This document shows positions 8,321 to 17,191 of a DNA stretch of 33,490 nt, one piece after another (position 1 is the first letter of the stretch; each line of letters opens with the position of its first letter). Where the stretch lies: NCBI GenBank assembly GCA_031283685.1, contig JAITBI010000001.1, forward strand, positions 1 through 33,490, given 5' to 3'. This DNA is from Puniceicoccales bacterium. Lineage in GTDB: Bacteria > Verrucomicrobiota > Verrucomicrobiia > Opitutales > JAIRKQ01. The position numbers and the translations under genes were made by a program. The notes under the pieces are model-generated. The model was not told where the DNA came from. It saw nothing but the letters and a program-made list of their open reading frames with translations, and did no database searches.

Positions 8321-8516
8321 TGTACATAACCTGCTTAGCAGTGAACAGAATTTCTTAAAAATTTAAAGATAAATATATCAAACAATTTTTGTGGTACCAA
8401 AATTATGGTGCGTTGCTATAATCTTTCAAAGATTTACGATGTTTCATTGAAAAAATACACCTTCACATGGTCGTTTCCTGCTGAAGGATTCCCAGTGCCT
8501 TTTTAAGACCTGCAAC
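8321..8516. promoter_or_regulatory. Intergenic region with palindrome and an extended -10 motif
   Basis: This 196-nt gap separates two minus-strand genes. AATCTTT-C-AAAGATT (8420-8434) is a near-perfect palindrome and overlaps TGCTATAAT (8414-8422), an extended -10 motif pointing rightwards, towards the antisense strand of the CoA-transferase gene. TGGTACCA (8392-8399) is a second small palindrome. The promoter of the cyclase gene must also lie here, but I cannot place it with confidence. Confidence 0.35.
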
Positions 8517-10031
8517 CTACATGCTCCAGTTCGTTTTGCGCATATCTCCTTCGGAAGTAAAGGTTTCGTACATTTTGAAAACATTTGCCAGAGAAAATGG
8601 AATGTGTCCCCTATTGGCTAGCGATAGGTACTGGCTGAGCAGGTCTTTGTAATCTGGATGAACACAATTATTGATAATTTCTTGAGCTCGTTGGCGAGGA
8701 TCTTTTCCCCGCAGATCCGCTATACCACATTCGGTTACTATAATTTTTACGGAATGTTCCGACTGGTCCACATGACTGCAAAAAGGCACAATGCTGCTAA
8801 TCTTGCCATCTTTTGCCGTAGACTTACATGCAAAGATGGAAATTTGCGAATTCCTAGCAAAATCGGCAGCTCCCCCAACTCCATTCATCACATTGCTTCC
8901 TAAAACATGAGTACTGTTAACACTACCACAAATATCAACCTCTAGGGCTGTATTTATTGAAACAAGTCCAAGGCGTAAAATGATTTCTGGGTGATTGGAT
9001 ATTTCCTGGGGCCTCAAAATTAAACGTGTTTTAAAAAAATCGTAGTTGTCGTAGATTTCGCTGAGGCATTCCGAAGTCACGGTCAAAGCTGCTCCGCTTG
9101 CGAACAATATGTTTCCAGATTTTATGGCTTCTATGACAGAATCTTGCAAGACTTCGGAATACATCGTGTATGGTATGATCGACGTTTCCGTCGACATCGC
9201 TTCTAGCACAGAATTTGCCACATTACCTACGCCCGACTGGACTGGAAATTGCGGAAGAATACGGCCACTGCGAATTTCATTGGATAGAAATTTTGCAATA
9301 TTCTCCCCAATGCGGTTGGTGTCTTTGTCTGAACTCGAAAATGCTTTTACCTGGCTGGGAATGCTGGTTCGAACGATGCCGATGATCTTGGCCGGATCAA
9401 CTTTTATCGTTTCCGTGCCAATTCTATCCCGAACAGTTACCAATGGGATTGGTTTAGTATGGGGGACCAATTCTGTCTCGTAAATATCATGTAATCTACG
9501 GATTTTTTTCGGATGATATTCGTTTAATTCGACAGCTATTTTTTTTGCATGGCGGCAAAAGGTCGGGGCCACTCCTATGGCAGTGGTAAAAAGAATTTCT
9601 CCAGAATCGGAAATATCAGCCGCTTCCACGATGGCCAAATCTATTTCGCCAAATATTTTCTGTTTTACCTGTTGGGCATAATGGGAAATGTGTATATCGC
9701 AATAATGCACTCTACCCTCATTTATTAGATTGCGAATGTTAGAATCTGATTGATATGGAACCCTAGAAATTATTGCATCTGCCCGTGCCAAAGCACCATC
9801 GACGTCATCCCCCGTTGATGCTCCGGTCAAAACATGAATCTTAAAAGGTTTACCGGCAACATGTTCCTCTTCCGCTTTTTTAGCAATGGCAGATGCACTA
9901 ACTTTGGGGGTACCAGCAGGAGTAAACCCTCCAAATGCAACACGATCCCCATTTTTTACAAAATTCGCAACGTCATCAGCTGTTATTTCTTTCATGGAAA
10001 TGGATATATCTTGGAGTTTTACTTTTGTCAC
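8517..10031 (-). CDS. Acetyl-CoA hydrolase / succinyl-CoA:acetate CoA-transferase family protein
   Basis: 504 residues, full length for the class I CoA-transferases of the AarC/Cat1/Ach1 group, which move CoA between acetyl-CoA, succinyl-CoA and carboxylic acids, with hydrolysis as a side activity. The N-terminal half carries FGGFTPAGTPK (about 33-43) and a GASTGDDVDGAL segment. The C-terminal half has the oxyanion-loop motif QSGVGNVANSVLEAM and the catalytic glutamate in YSEVLQDS. Further on are the family blocks NGVGGAADFARNS and VTECGIADLRG. The frame begins with GTG at 10031; an ATG at 9995 (residue 13) is an alternative start. It would serve in acetate/succinate metabolism in the cytoplasm. 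The exact substrate pair cannot be read from sequence. Confidence 0.88.
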   Translation of the reverse strand: MTKVKLQDISISMKEITADDVANFVKNGDRVAFGGFTPAGTPKVSASAIAKKAEEEHVAGKPFKIHVLTGASTGDDVDGALARADAIISRVPYQSDSNIRNLINEGRVHYCDIHISHYAQQVKQKIFGEIDLAIVEAADISDSGEILFTTAIGVAPTFCRHAKKIAVELNEYHPKKIRRLHDIYETELVPHTKPIPLVTVRDRIGTETIKVDPAKIIGIVRTSIPSQVKAFSSSDKDTNRIGENIAKFLSNEIRSGRILPQFPVQSGVGNVANSVLEAMSTETSIIPYTMYSEVLQDSVIEAIKSGNILFASGAALTVTSECLSEIYDNYDFFKTRLILRPQEISNHPEIILRLGLVSINTALEVDICGSVNSTHVLGSNVMNGVGGAADFARNSQISIFACKSTAKDGKISSIVPFCSHVDQSEHSVKIIVTECGIADLRGKDPRQRAQEIINNCVHPDYKDLLSQYLSLANRGHIPFSLANVFKMYETFTSEGDMRKTNWSM

Positions 10032-10084
10032 ACTTTTTCGTAAAAAATTCTAAAAGGGAAATCTATTTTCAACTTTCTCCCTAA

Positions 10085-11191
10085 TTATCTGTTGAATCGA
10101 AAAACGGTAATGTCTCCATCTTTGAATAGGTATTCCTTTCCTTCCAGGCGAATTTTCCCAGCATCACGCGCGCCTACCCATCCGTGATGGGAAACAAACT
10201 CGTCATAGTCAATTACTTCAGCCTTTATGAATCCTGCTTCAAAGTCGCCATGTATGATCCCAGCACACTGGGGGGCTTTTAACCCTTTTCGAAATGTCCA
10301 CGCTCGGGTCTCATCTATTCCAGTTGTGAAGAAAGAAGCAAGATCCAGTAAGGAATAAACATTGCGTATTAGCTGGGAAACTCCACTGTGTTCAACCCCA
10401 TATTCCCTTAAAAACTTCTCCGCCTCTTCGGAAGAAAAGTCACACATGTCCGATTCCATTTGTGCACATATCACGCAGCTTGATGCGTTACCATATTGTT
10501 TAGCATAAAAGTTTACCGCCTTAACAAATTTATTATTCTCTATTCCCGTAAGCATGTCATTTTCATTAACATTACACACAAAAAGTACCGATTTGGATGT
10601 CAGTAAATTGAACATTTTCATGCGCAATGACGTATTACCGTCAACCTCAAGAGACATGGCGGGATTGCCGCCGTTGAGGTGTGCCAATACAAGACGTAGC
10701 AATTCAACATTCTCCTTAGCCTCCCTGTCATTGCCTTTTGCCCTCTTCAAGTTTTTTTCAAGTTGATTTTCGACGGACTGCAAATCTGCCAATAGAAGTT
10801 CGGTATTGATAATATCCATATCCCTTACGGGATCAACATTTCCCGTATTGTGGGAGATATTTGAATCTTCAAAACAACGGACCACGTGGACTATGGCGTC
10901 GACCTCACGGATATTGGCTAAAAATTTATTCCCGAGACCTTCTCCCTTGCTTGCGCCTGCGACCAAGCCTGCTATGTCAACAATTTCAATGGCTGCCGGG
11001 ACGATTTTTTTACTTTTTGATAGTTCCGCCAATCGTTGCAACCGCATGTCTGGCACTTCTATTATTCCCACATTTGGATCGATGGTGCAAAATGGATAGT
11101 TTTGAGCTTCCGCTTTTCTTGACCGTGTCAAAGCATTGAACAATGTACTTTTCCCCACATTTGGAAGACCAACTATGCCAGCCTGTAACAT
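10085..11191 (-). CDS. ychF: Ribosome-binding ATPase YchF (OLA1 family)
   Basis: 368 residues, the usual length. The G domain carries G1 GLPNVGKST (8-16) and G3 DIAGLVAGASKGEGLGN. The position of the usual NKxD motif reads NVNE in CNVNENDM, as is characteristic of this family and linked to its preference for ATP over GTP. A helical coiled-coil insertion (about 130-170) and a C-terminal TGS domain (about 285-366, with AWTFRKGLKAPQCAGIIHGDFEAGF split over its strands) complete the protein. YchF binds ribosomes and is tied to stress responses and translation quality. It lies 36 nt downstream of an unknown gene in the same direction and probably shares its transcript. Confidence 0.96.
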   Translation of the reverse strand: MLQAGIVGLPNVGKSTLFNALTRSRKAEAQNYPFCTIDPNVGIIEVPDMRLQRLAELSKSKKIVPAAIEIVDIAGLVAGASKGEGLGNKFLANIREVDAIVHVVRCFEDSNISHNTGNVDPVRDMDIINTELLLADLQSVENQLEKNLKRAKGNDREAKENVELLRLVLAHLNGGNPAMSLEVDGNTSLRMKMFNLLTSKSVLFVCNVNENDMLTGIENNKFVKAVNFYAKQYGNASSCVICAQMESDMCDFSSEEAEKFLREYGVEHSGVSQLIRNVYSLLDLASFFTTGIDETRAWTFRKGLKAPQCAGIIHGDFEAGFIKAEVIDYDEFVSHHGWVGARDAGKIRLEGKEYLFKDGDITVFRFNR

Positions 11192-11227
11192 GTCAACTGC
11201 AACATCTCTTCGCCATTGGATATCAAC

Positions 11228-11863
11228 CTAGGAACCCTCGTTGCAACGTTTTTCTGCGACATTGCATAGGGAAATACTTTGCCATGCAAGTTCGCGTATA
11301 TCAAACAATGAAACAGTAAAGTCATAGACAAATCCTTTGATCTTACCCTCCAAAAGTGGCAGTTTTTTTAGGGAAAACATAGCATTATTTACCGCTGCCA
11401 TGACGTTTTTAAAATGGCAGACGGCTAATACATATTCACAGGAATCAATGCTGGCAATTCCACCAAACATTTCTTTCTGCATGGTATTCATCAGCTTTGC
11501 AAAATACCAACAGGTGGTAACCTCCAACGGTTTCCACTCGGCGACAAGGATATCCCAGATTTTTTCCATGAAGAAAAATATGGCTTTTGATGCAATATAA
11601 ACTGGATTTCTGTGGAAAGTTACAATTTCAACACTATTATCGTCATCAAGCCTATTACTTGTGAAAATGATCTTTTTCCACTGCATAGCAGTGAAAATTA
11701 TGTCGAGGTGATTGGAAATATGTCTAGATTCAATGAGAAGCTCGAAAAGCTTGCCGGTTTCCGTATCTATTGCGGCGAGATAGGAATGCCATTCTTTCTC
11801 CTTTAACGAAAAAGGATAACCTTCATTGTTCTCTTCCGACAGAAAATATTTCTCAAGATTCAT
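11228..11863 (-). CDS. Uncharacterised 211-residue protein upstream of ychF
   Basis: I do not recognise this family. The protein is soluble and mixed alpha/beta to alpha, with no signal peptide or membrane span. The first half has short strands with aromatic residues (EWHSYLAAIDTETGKLFELL); the second half has long amphipathic helices and several cysteines. The ATG at 11863 has an AGG about 11 nt upstream. It precedes ychF by 36 nt, so co-transcription is likely. Coding is supported by length, by an intact frame and by the lack of a competing frame, but not by homology. Confidence 0.6.
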   Translation of the reverse strand: MNLEKYFLSEENNEGYPFSLKEKEWHSYLAAIDTETGKLFELLIESRHISNHLDIIFTAMQWKKIIFTSNRLDDDNSVEIVTFHRNPVYIASKAIFFFMEKIWDILVAEWKPLEVTTCWYFAKLMNTMQKEMFGGIASIDSCEYVLAVCHFKNVMAAVNNAMFSLKKLPLLEGKIKGFVYDFTVSLFDIRELAWQSISLCNVAEKRCNEGS

Positions 11864-11876
11864 CCAATAACCTGAT

Positions 11877-11893
11877 AGTTCATCATGAGAACT
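11877..11893. promoter_or_regulatory. Operator-like inverted repeat upstream of the ychF operon
   Basis: AGTTC (11877-11881) and GAACT (11889-11893) flank ATCATGA, between the divergent starts of the unknown gene (11863, minus) and the SfsA gene. The position suits a regulator site, but five-base arms are short and may be chance. Confidence 0.25.
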
Positions 11894-11985
11894 TTCATTT
11901 TTTTAGCAATAAAATTAAATTTGAATATCCATTTTATAACCATTGAAACCGTAAAAATGTCACCGAATAATGACTAGGAACCATT

Positions 11986-12837
11986 TTGGTGGGATTTGAA
12001 GATTGTTTTCAAAATTTATGCATACTTTTTATGTCGTACATTTATGAATATTCAAATATTGCCGGTTGGTGGAAACTTTCTAGCATGGGGTCCATGGAAA
12101 TTTCTCTATGTCTCAGCGTCGGTGAACTTGTAGGTCGCCCCAATCGATTTATTTTTGAAGGAATGGTTGAGGGACAGTCACAACGATGGCATTGTCCAGT
12201 AACAGGAAAGATTGGGATGGTGGATAATTTCCAGGGGATGCCATGTCTCTTTACACCGGCAGCCAATACGGAAAAGCGGAAAACTCAGGGAACAGTTGAA
12301 GCTATTTCGCTGAATCATGGGAAAAATTGGATCGGAATTAATCAAAATCGTATCAATGGATGGGTTGAATCTCTACTGCGCCAAAACGCCCTATCCGCAA
12401 TGATCAACACGGAAGGATGTTCCATATGCCATGAGATTAGGGTAGGTGAATCCCGCATTGATATAATGGTGGATAACGGGGGAACTTTTACTTTTTTAGA
12501 ACTTAAAACCCCAATCCATGATTTGCTGTTATCTTCCGGAGATACTTTTTCGCGACCATCATCAGAATCCTACTTCGACCGGGGGCTGCGGCATTTTAAA
12601 ACCCTTGCTAAATTGGCCAAGGAAGGACATCGGGCCATTGTCGCCCTTTGCTTCATGTACGACGCTGTGCCATTTGATCCGCCAAAACGGGATAAATGGA
12701 ATGCCAAAATTATTGATACCATTGGGGAAGCCACCGCCAACGGCGTGGAGACCTGGCAAATCAACCTTAAAATTTCCCAACATTCCCTGGCAGTTAGCCT
12801 ATGCATGCGAACATTCCCAGTTTATTCTTCCGGGTGA
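11986..12837 (+). CDS. sfsA: SfsA-like protein (sugar fermentation stimulation / nuclease family), divergent
   Basis: The conserved core begins with GRPNRFIFEGMVEG, the usual SfsA opening. It has a putative nuclease centre of PD-(D/E)xK type in SRIDIMVDNGGTFTFLELKTP (Asp, then Glu-Leu-Lys), the block YFDRGLRHFKTLAKLAKEGH, and the ending ATANGVETWQINLKI. SfsA of E. coli is about 234 residues and has been linked to DNA binding and nuclease activity. This frame of 283 residues carries an extra N-terminus. The TTG at 11986 has AGGA 6 nt upstream, but starts at 12031 (ATG) or 12085 (ATG, with GGTGGA upstream) would fit the family length better. It differs from typical members at several signature positions, so assignment is to the family only. 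Confidence 0.7.
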   Translation: MVGFEDCFQNLCILFMSYIYEYSNIAGWWKLSSMGSMEISLCLSVGELVGRPNRFIFEGMVEGQSQRWHCPVTGKIGMVDNFQGMPCLFTPAANTEKRKTQGTVEAISLNHGKNWIGINQNRINGWVESLLRQNALSAMINTEGCSICHEIRVGESRIDIMVDNGGTFTFLELKTPIHDLLLSSGDTFSRPSSESYFDRGLRHFKTLAKLAKEGHRAIVALCFMYDAVPFDPPKRDKWNAKIIDTIGEATANGVETWQINLKISQHSLAVSLCMRTFPVYSSG

Positions 12838-12931
12838 AACGATTATCGAGTATCTTGGGCCATATTCTTTTGGAGTACCCTGTTTTTTCCTCTCTTTTCT
12901 AAGCCCCTTCCCAGCTTTTTTAAGCCCAGAG

Positions 12932-12944
12932 TTAGGACTCCTAA
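12932..12944. promoter_or_regulatory. Short palindrome between SfsA and the kinase-like gene
   Basis: TTAGGA-C-TCCTAA forms a 13-nt palindrome in the 229-nt gap between the two plus-strand genes. It could be an operator or part of a weak hairpin. The rest of the gap holds only C/T-rich and A-rich stretches, and no clear terminator follows the SfsA stop. Confidence 0.25.
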
Positions 12945-13066
12945 GAGAAGGGCTAAGACGGCGGGGCATAGAACCATGCATCCCCTCCGGTACCCGTAAA
13001 AAAAAGATTGATTTGTGACAAAAAAATGTAATGTAAAGTAACAGAAAAAAGAGACTAAGATGAAAT

Positions 13067-14140
13067 ATGAAAATTGCACTAACCATTACTAAAGAAACAG
13101 AAAGTGAGATTCTACGAAAAGCTCCTGAATGTAAAAATGGGCACACCATTCAAGTAACAGATACAAAAGGGCAAAATATTTCAATTGTCGGCGCAAAGAA
13201 AGGAGGGATTGAAGGCGGTGCAATTATTTCTTTAAAAAACCATCGGGGAATCATGTCTAGGGCAAGCTCATCGACAACAGAAACGAAATATGTCGCCAAA
13301 GTGATGTTTGGGGATAATAACATTCAAGGGAGCCATTATCTCGCATCAAACGCTAAAAGTGTATTAAGATCTTGGTGGAGCAGAAGAACACTGGAAGAAA
13401 TCAATACATCTGTAGTACAAGAATTTGCAGCGTTAAAGCTTGCTAAAATTTTAAATCCAAACATAGTGCCGGACGCTAAACTGGGATGTGTGAAAGAAGA
13501 TGGTGGCAAAGAACGGTTTTTTCTGATGACGAAAGTGGCTGGACAAAAAGAAGGAGAAAAGTTTGAAACATTTGATAAGGCTTCTCAGGCCGAAGTTCCG
13601 AAAGACATATGGCAGTCTGCTTTTGCCATATCTGTTGGACTGTTAAATGATCAAGATGTGAACAAGGGAGATAACATAGGCGTGGTGTTTGATGCCCAAG
13701 AGAGTAAGCGCTTGTGCTTGTTTGATTTAGGGCACCCAACACCGGATAAGTTTGAACTAACCCCAAAAACTTATTTGCCGCAATCTACAAACTTGCTTGC
13801 CGACGTATTACTATGGTTGATAAATCTTTTCGTTTCGGCAAATAATTTACCTTTGACTTTTACCATGGTTCCCGACATAGAAAAACAATTATCCCCGCAG
13901 GAAAGAAAAGAAGCACTTGAAATGGTCTTAAAAAAGAAAGGTGAAATTTTCCAAGAGCTTGACAATATGGTAAAAAGACCGAGTAGTGACCATTTTTCTC
14001 AGCAAGCAATTCTGGACCTGAAAAATAGAATCGAAAATCGCATGGCATATTTGGAAAATTTGTTGCATCCAACAACCGAAAGTGGTAAGCACCAAACTAA
14101 AAGTACTGTCATTAGAACGAATGTTCCCTGGTTTTTATAA
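13067..14140 (+). CDS. Orphan protein with kinase-fold-like motifs (HipA/PI4K-type), unknown role
   Basis: 357 residues with no signal peptide. The N-terminal part (1-70) is beta-rich. From residue 73 the order of motifs recalls atypical kinases: a beta-strand lysine in KYVAKVMF (K78), a helix with Glu119 in VVQEFAALKLAKIL, a hinge-like FFLMTKVAGQ (151-160), a catalytic-loop-like NDQDVNKGDNIGVVFD (D195/D197, N203) and a metal-site-like LCLFDLGH (D220). HipA toxins, type II PI4-kinases and some bacterial effector kinases share this plan. The C-terminal third is helical and charged. I infer a possible kinase; no family match was verifiable. An ATG at 13061 also exists in another frame. It stands alone between SfsA and the convergent pyrG. 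Confidence 0.6.
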   Translation: MKIALTITKETESEILRKAPECKNGHTIQVTDTKGQNISIVGAKKGGIEGGAIISLKNHRGIMSRASSSTTETKYVAKVMFGDNNIQGSHYLASNAKSVLRSWWSRRTLEEINTSVVQEFAALKLAKILNPNIVPDAKLGCVKEDGGKERFFLMTKVAGQKEGEKFETFDKASQAEVPKDIWQSAFAISVGLLNDQDVNKGDNIGVVFDAQESKRLCLFDLGHPTPDKFELTPKTYLPQSTNLLADVLLWLINLFVSANNLPLTFTMVPDIEKQLSPQERKEALEMVLKKKGEIFQELDNMVKRPSSDHFSQQAILDLKNRIENRMAYLENLLHPTTESGKHQTKSTVIRTNVPWFL

Positions 14141-14174
14141 AATCAAACGGTTCCGATGGTAGCAAAGGAACACG

Positions 14175-15761
14175 TTACTCTTGTAGAACTGCTTCTATGA
14201 AGCTTACAAATAATGGATGGGCCGCCGTTGGCTTGGATAAAAATTCCGGATGAAACTGCACCGCAACGAACCACCTATGTGCACAAAGCTCCACAATTTC
14301 CACAAGGTTTGTCTGGGGATTACGGCCCGCTATTTTTAAGCCATTTTCAGTAAAAAGTTTTTCGAATGCCGGGTTAAATTCGTACCTATGCCGGTGTCTT
14401 TCCGCTATCTTTTTAGATTGATAGGATTTCATTGCGATAGTATCACGCACCAATTCGCAATCATATAAGCCCAACCGCATCGTTCCTCCCTTGTCTTTTA
14501 TACTTTTCTGATCATCCATTAAAAATATTACCCTGCTGGGACTGTGGGCGTCGAATTCTTCGCTGGTAGCGGTGGAGATATTTATCACATGTCTTGCAAA
14601 CTCTATCACCGCTATATGCATGCCGAGGCATATTCCAAAATATGGAATGTTATTCTCCCTGGCATATTGAGCTGCCAGAATTTTCCCTTCCGTTCCACGA
14701 TCCCCAAAACCACCAGGGATCAAAATCCCATCCAGTGATTTCAGTATCTTTGTCCCATGTTTTTCCAAATCTTCGGCATCGACGGCAACCGTTTCAATCT
14801 TACAATTGTTCGCTATGCCAGCGTGTGTTAATGCTTCAAAAATGGACCTGTAGGCATCCTTTAGACTCGTGTATTTGCCAATTAGGCCTATCCGGACAGA
14901 CTTTTCAGCCGTAGACAAAATTTTGATAATTTTTTGCCACTTTGAAACATCACAGTTTTTTTGTTGGAGACCAAGATATTCGAGGACGATACCATCAAGG
15001 TTCTCTTCGTGCAAAACAACGGGAAGCTCGTAAATCGATAGTCGTAAATCACGCTCTTCAATTACACATCGTTTTTCAACGTTGCAAAACATGCTAATTT
15101 TATCGCGAATTTCAGAAGGGATGTTAATTTCTGACCTACAGATCAAAATGTCGGGCTGAATACCTATCTCCCGAAGCTTGGCAACACTTTGTTGGCACGG
15201 TTTAGTCTTCAATTCCCCTGCGGGATGTAGGTAAGGGACTAACGCCATGTGCAAAAAAAGCACATTGGATTTGCCAACATCCATTGCCATTTGCCGCATT
15301 GCCTCTATGAATGGTAAGCTTTCTATGTCACCGACTGTGCCCCCGATTTCCGTTATCAAAATATCACAATTCTGAGCACCACGTTTAAATTTTTCTTTTA
15401 TTTCATCGGTAACATGCGGAATAACTTGGACGGTTTTGCCTAAAAAATCTCCATGCCTTTCCTTTTGCAGGATAGAAGAATAAATTTGCCCTGCCGAAAT
15501 ACTATTTTCCTTCGACAATTTCGTCGAAGTGAATCGTTCGTAATGGCCAAGGTCGAGATCCGTTTCAGTACCATCGCCTAAAACATACACTTCACCGTGT
15601 TGGAATGGGCTCATTGTCCCAGGGTCAATGTTTAAATACGGATCAAATTTTTGCAGCTTTACCTTGTATCCATGGCATTCGAGCAATGCTGCCAATGCCC
15701 CGGCCGTTAGTCCCTTCCCCAGAGAAGACACAACTCCACCGGTAATGAAAATGTACTTCAT
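14175..15761 (-). CDS. pyrG: CTP synthase
   Basis: Makes CTP from UTP, ATP and glutamine. I place the start at 15761 because MKYIFITGGVVSSLGKG is the invariant N-terminus; the frame is open for 31 further codons upstream, which do not look like the family. The resulting 528 residues are a normal length. The synthetase half has the P-loop-like GGVVSSLGKGL, KFDPYLNIDPGTMSPFQHGE and GGTVGDIES. The C-terminal glutamine amidotransferase has GGFGDRG, the nucleophile Cys in GICLGMH and the His/Glu pair in QFHPEF. It is the last gene of a DUF502-ybaB-holA-pyrG run, about 80 nt after holA. Confidence 0.97.
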   Translation of the reverse strand: MKYIFITGGVVSSLGKGLTAGALAALLECHGYKVKLQKFDPYLNIDPGTMSPFQHGEVYVLGDGTETDLDLGHYERFTSTKLSKENSISAGQIYSSILQKERHGDFLGKTVQVIPHVTDEIKEKFKRGAQNCDILITEIGGTVGDIESLPFIEAMRQMAMDVGKSNVLFLHMALVPYLHPAGELKTKPCQQSVAKLREIGIQPDILICRSEINIPSEIRDKISMFCNVEKRCVIEERDLRLSIYELPVVLHEENLDGIVLEYLGLQQKNCDVSKWQKIIKILSTAEKSVRIGLIGKYTSLKDAYRSIFEALTHAGIANNCKIETVAVDAEDLEKHGTKILKSLDGILIPGGFGDRGTEGKILAAQYARENNIPYFGICLGMHIAVIEFARHVINISTATSEEFDAHSPSRVIFLMDDQKSIKDKGGTMRLGLYDCELVRDTIAMKSYQSKKIAERHRHRYEFNPAFEKLFTENGLKIAGRNPQTNLVEIVELCAHRWFVAVQFHPEFLSKPTAAHPLFVSFIEAVLQE

Positions 15762-15841
15762 ACTGTCGCAGTCTGGGGATTTGGGGCTTATCACACAAGC
15801 AAAATATGACGGTAGCCTTCCGCACCTGCTTGAAAAACCAT

Positions 15842-16897
15842 TTATACTCCGCATGAAAATTTCACGGCTAAGCCCTTTATGATGGATTTTTGATCCTGGT
15901 AATGCTGAGTGATTTCATCGAAAGCTGACGAAAACAACGCTTGAAAGCCTAGCAATTTGGACAGTTTATATTTCAAGACCAACGAAATTAGCTTGGAAAG
16001 ATACCATGTGTTTTGAGAAAAAACATTAAATGTAGTTTTAAAAAGGTTTTCCATGTGGAAAAATTTTGAAGCATAGGTAAAATCGTTCTTGGAGAAATTG
16101 TGGCCTATAACTTTTAGATGTCCTAGATCCATCAATGTTCGAAGCTGTATTAATGTCCTGTTTCTCGATTGCAAGGCAGAAAGTAGTGCCCTAGCGTCGG
16201 TGTTGTGGAAAAAGTATCTATCTATGGACTTGAATGTTTCGTCCAGGTTATTCTCAAAAAACTTCTCCATTGGTTCGAAAAAATTTCCAGTGTCATAGTC
16301 GTCGGTCAATGATAAAACATCGTCCCGGCATATGGTTTTTCGATCGAAGGTATAGGCTGACAATTTGTTGATCTCCTGTTCCCATAATCTTGAATTATTT
16401 CCACACTTCGATTGTAGTAGTTCAACAGCATCAGGATCTATGGCCATTCCGTTGTTATTGGCGAACTGTTCGATGATATTTGCCCCAGCATTGGAGTCGA
16501 TATCAATGCTTTCAGCGGCAGCCAATTGAATCAGATCTTTGAAAATCTTCGTTCGCCTATCAACCTTGGCCGTGGAAATTACCACCTTTTTATCGTGGGC
16601 AGACTTTGTACTTTCCAGAAGGGAGAGAATGAGACCCTTTTGGTCAGTTGACGGAGAGGGTTCTCCTAAGAAATAAGCGCTGCGCAGCCATACCGTTTGG
16701 TTTTCAGGAAATAGAGATAGGGTGTCTAAGAAAGAAATGGCATTGCCTATGTCCCTGGAGAGATCATTGGCTTCATCGAATGTAAAAATTTCACCCTCGC
16801 CATCGCATAGGGAGTTAAATATAACACGAGCGCGACGATCTACTAGGAAATCGTCGCTACCATAAACAAAAGTCACGCTTTTGTTGTTGTTTTGCAT
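15842..16897 (-). CDS. holA: DNA polymerase III delta subunit
   Basis: 351 residues, the usual size of the clamp-loader delta subunit, which opens the sliding clamp. The N-terminal region starts VTFVYGSDDFLVDRRAR, where the family has a similar 'YGxDxxL' opening. A central helical part includes the LLQSKCGNNSRLWEQEINKLSAY block, equivalent to the 'GND...LxxEIeKL' signature. The C-terminal helical domain contains ALLSALQSRNRTLIQL. The start codon overlaps the ybaB stop in the sequence TAATG, which points to translational coupling. As in many phyla, the protein is highly diverged, but the pattern is clear. Confidence 0.88.
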   Translation of the reverse strand: MQNNNKSVTFVYGSDDFLVDRRARVIFNSLCDGEGEIFTFDEANDLSRDIGNAISFLDTLSLFPENQTVWLRSAYFLGEPSPSTDQKGLILSLLESTKSAHDKKVVISTAKVDRRTKIFKDLIQLAAAESIDIDSNAGANIIEQFANNNGMAIDPDAVELLQSKCGNNSRLWEQEINKLSAYTFDRKTICRDDVLSLTDDYDTGNFFEPMEKFFENNLDETFKSIDRYFFHNTDARALLSALQSRNRTLIQLRTLMDLGHLKVIGHNFSKNDFTYASKFFHMENLFKTTFNVFSQNTWYLSKLISLVLKYKLSKLLGFQALFSSAFDEITQHYQDQKSIIKGLAVKFSCGV

Positions 16898-17178
16898 TAT
16901 TTACTGATTTCGCGCAATTCTGCCGGCGTAATATCATTCATCTTTTTAGTAATGAATGTTTTTATCTTGGCATTTGCACCGTTAATTGCTTTTTCCACGG
17001 CACTGGCTGGAGTTCCACTTGCGAACTTCAAGTTTTTGATCAAACCATCTCCTTGAACTTCCACATGTATGCCACCTTCGTCGTATTTTTCAGTATATGA
17101 ACCCAATTCCTTTTGCATGGCTTCCATGCCATCCTTCATTTGGGTCATGCTTTTCAGCAATTTTTCCATGTCTTCCAT
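16897..17178 (-). CDS. ybaB: Nucleoid-associated protein, YbaB/EbfC family
   Basis: 93 residues, typical of this small dimeric DNA-binding family. The N-terminal helix (LKSMTQMKDGMEAMQKEL) is followed by strands with the family block VEVQGDGLIKNLKFASG and a C-terminal helix. Many genomes pair ybaB with dnaX and recR; here it is paired with holA, another clamp-loader gene. It sits 13 nt after the DUF502 gene and overlaps holA by one base. Confidence 0.9.
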   Translation of the reverse strand: MEDMEKLLKSMTQMKDGMEAMQKELGSYTEKYDEGGIHVEVQGDGLIKNLKFASGTPASAVEKAINGANAKIKTFITKKMNDITPAELREISK

Positions 17179-17191
17179 CTTTATCCTTTTG

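Noticed and set aside
12518-13149. Open frames of 70 to 166 residues on both strands over the SfsA 3' end and the following gap
   Set aside because: They overlap the SfsA frame, which keeps its family blocks to the end. Their products are rich in Pro, Arg, Phe and Ser in shadow-like patterns, and no ribosome site supports them.
15762-15854. N-terminal extension of CTP synthase
   Set aside because: The 31 extra residues do not resemble the family, and MKYIFITGGVVSS is the invariant beginning.
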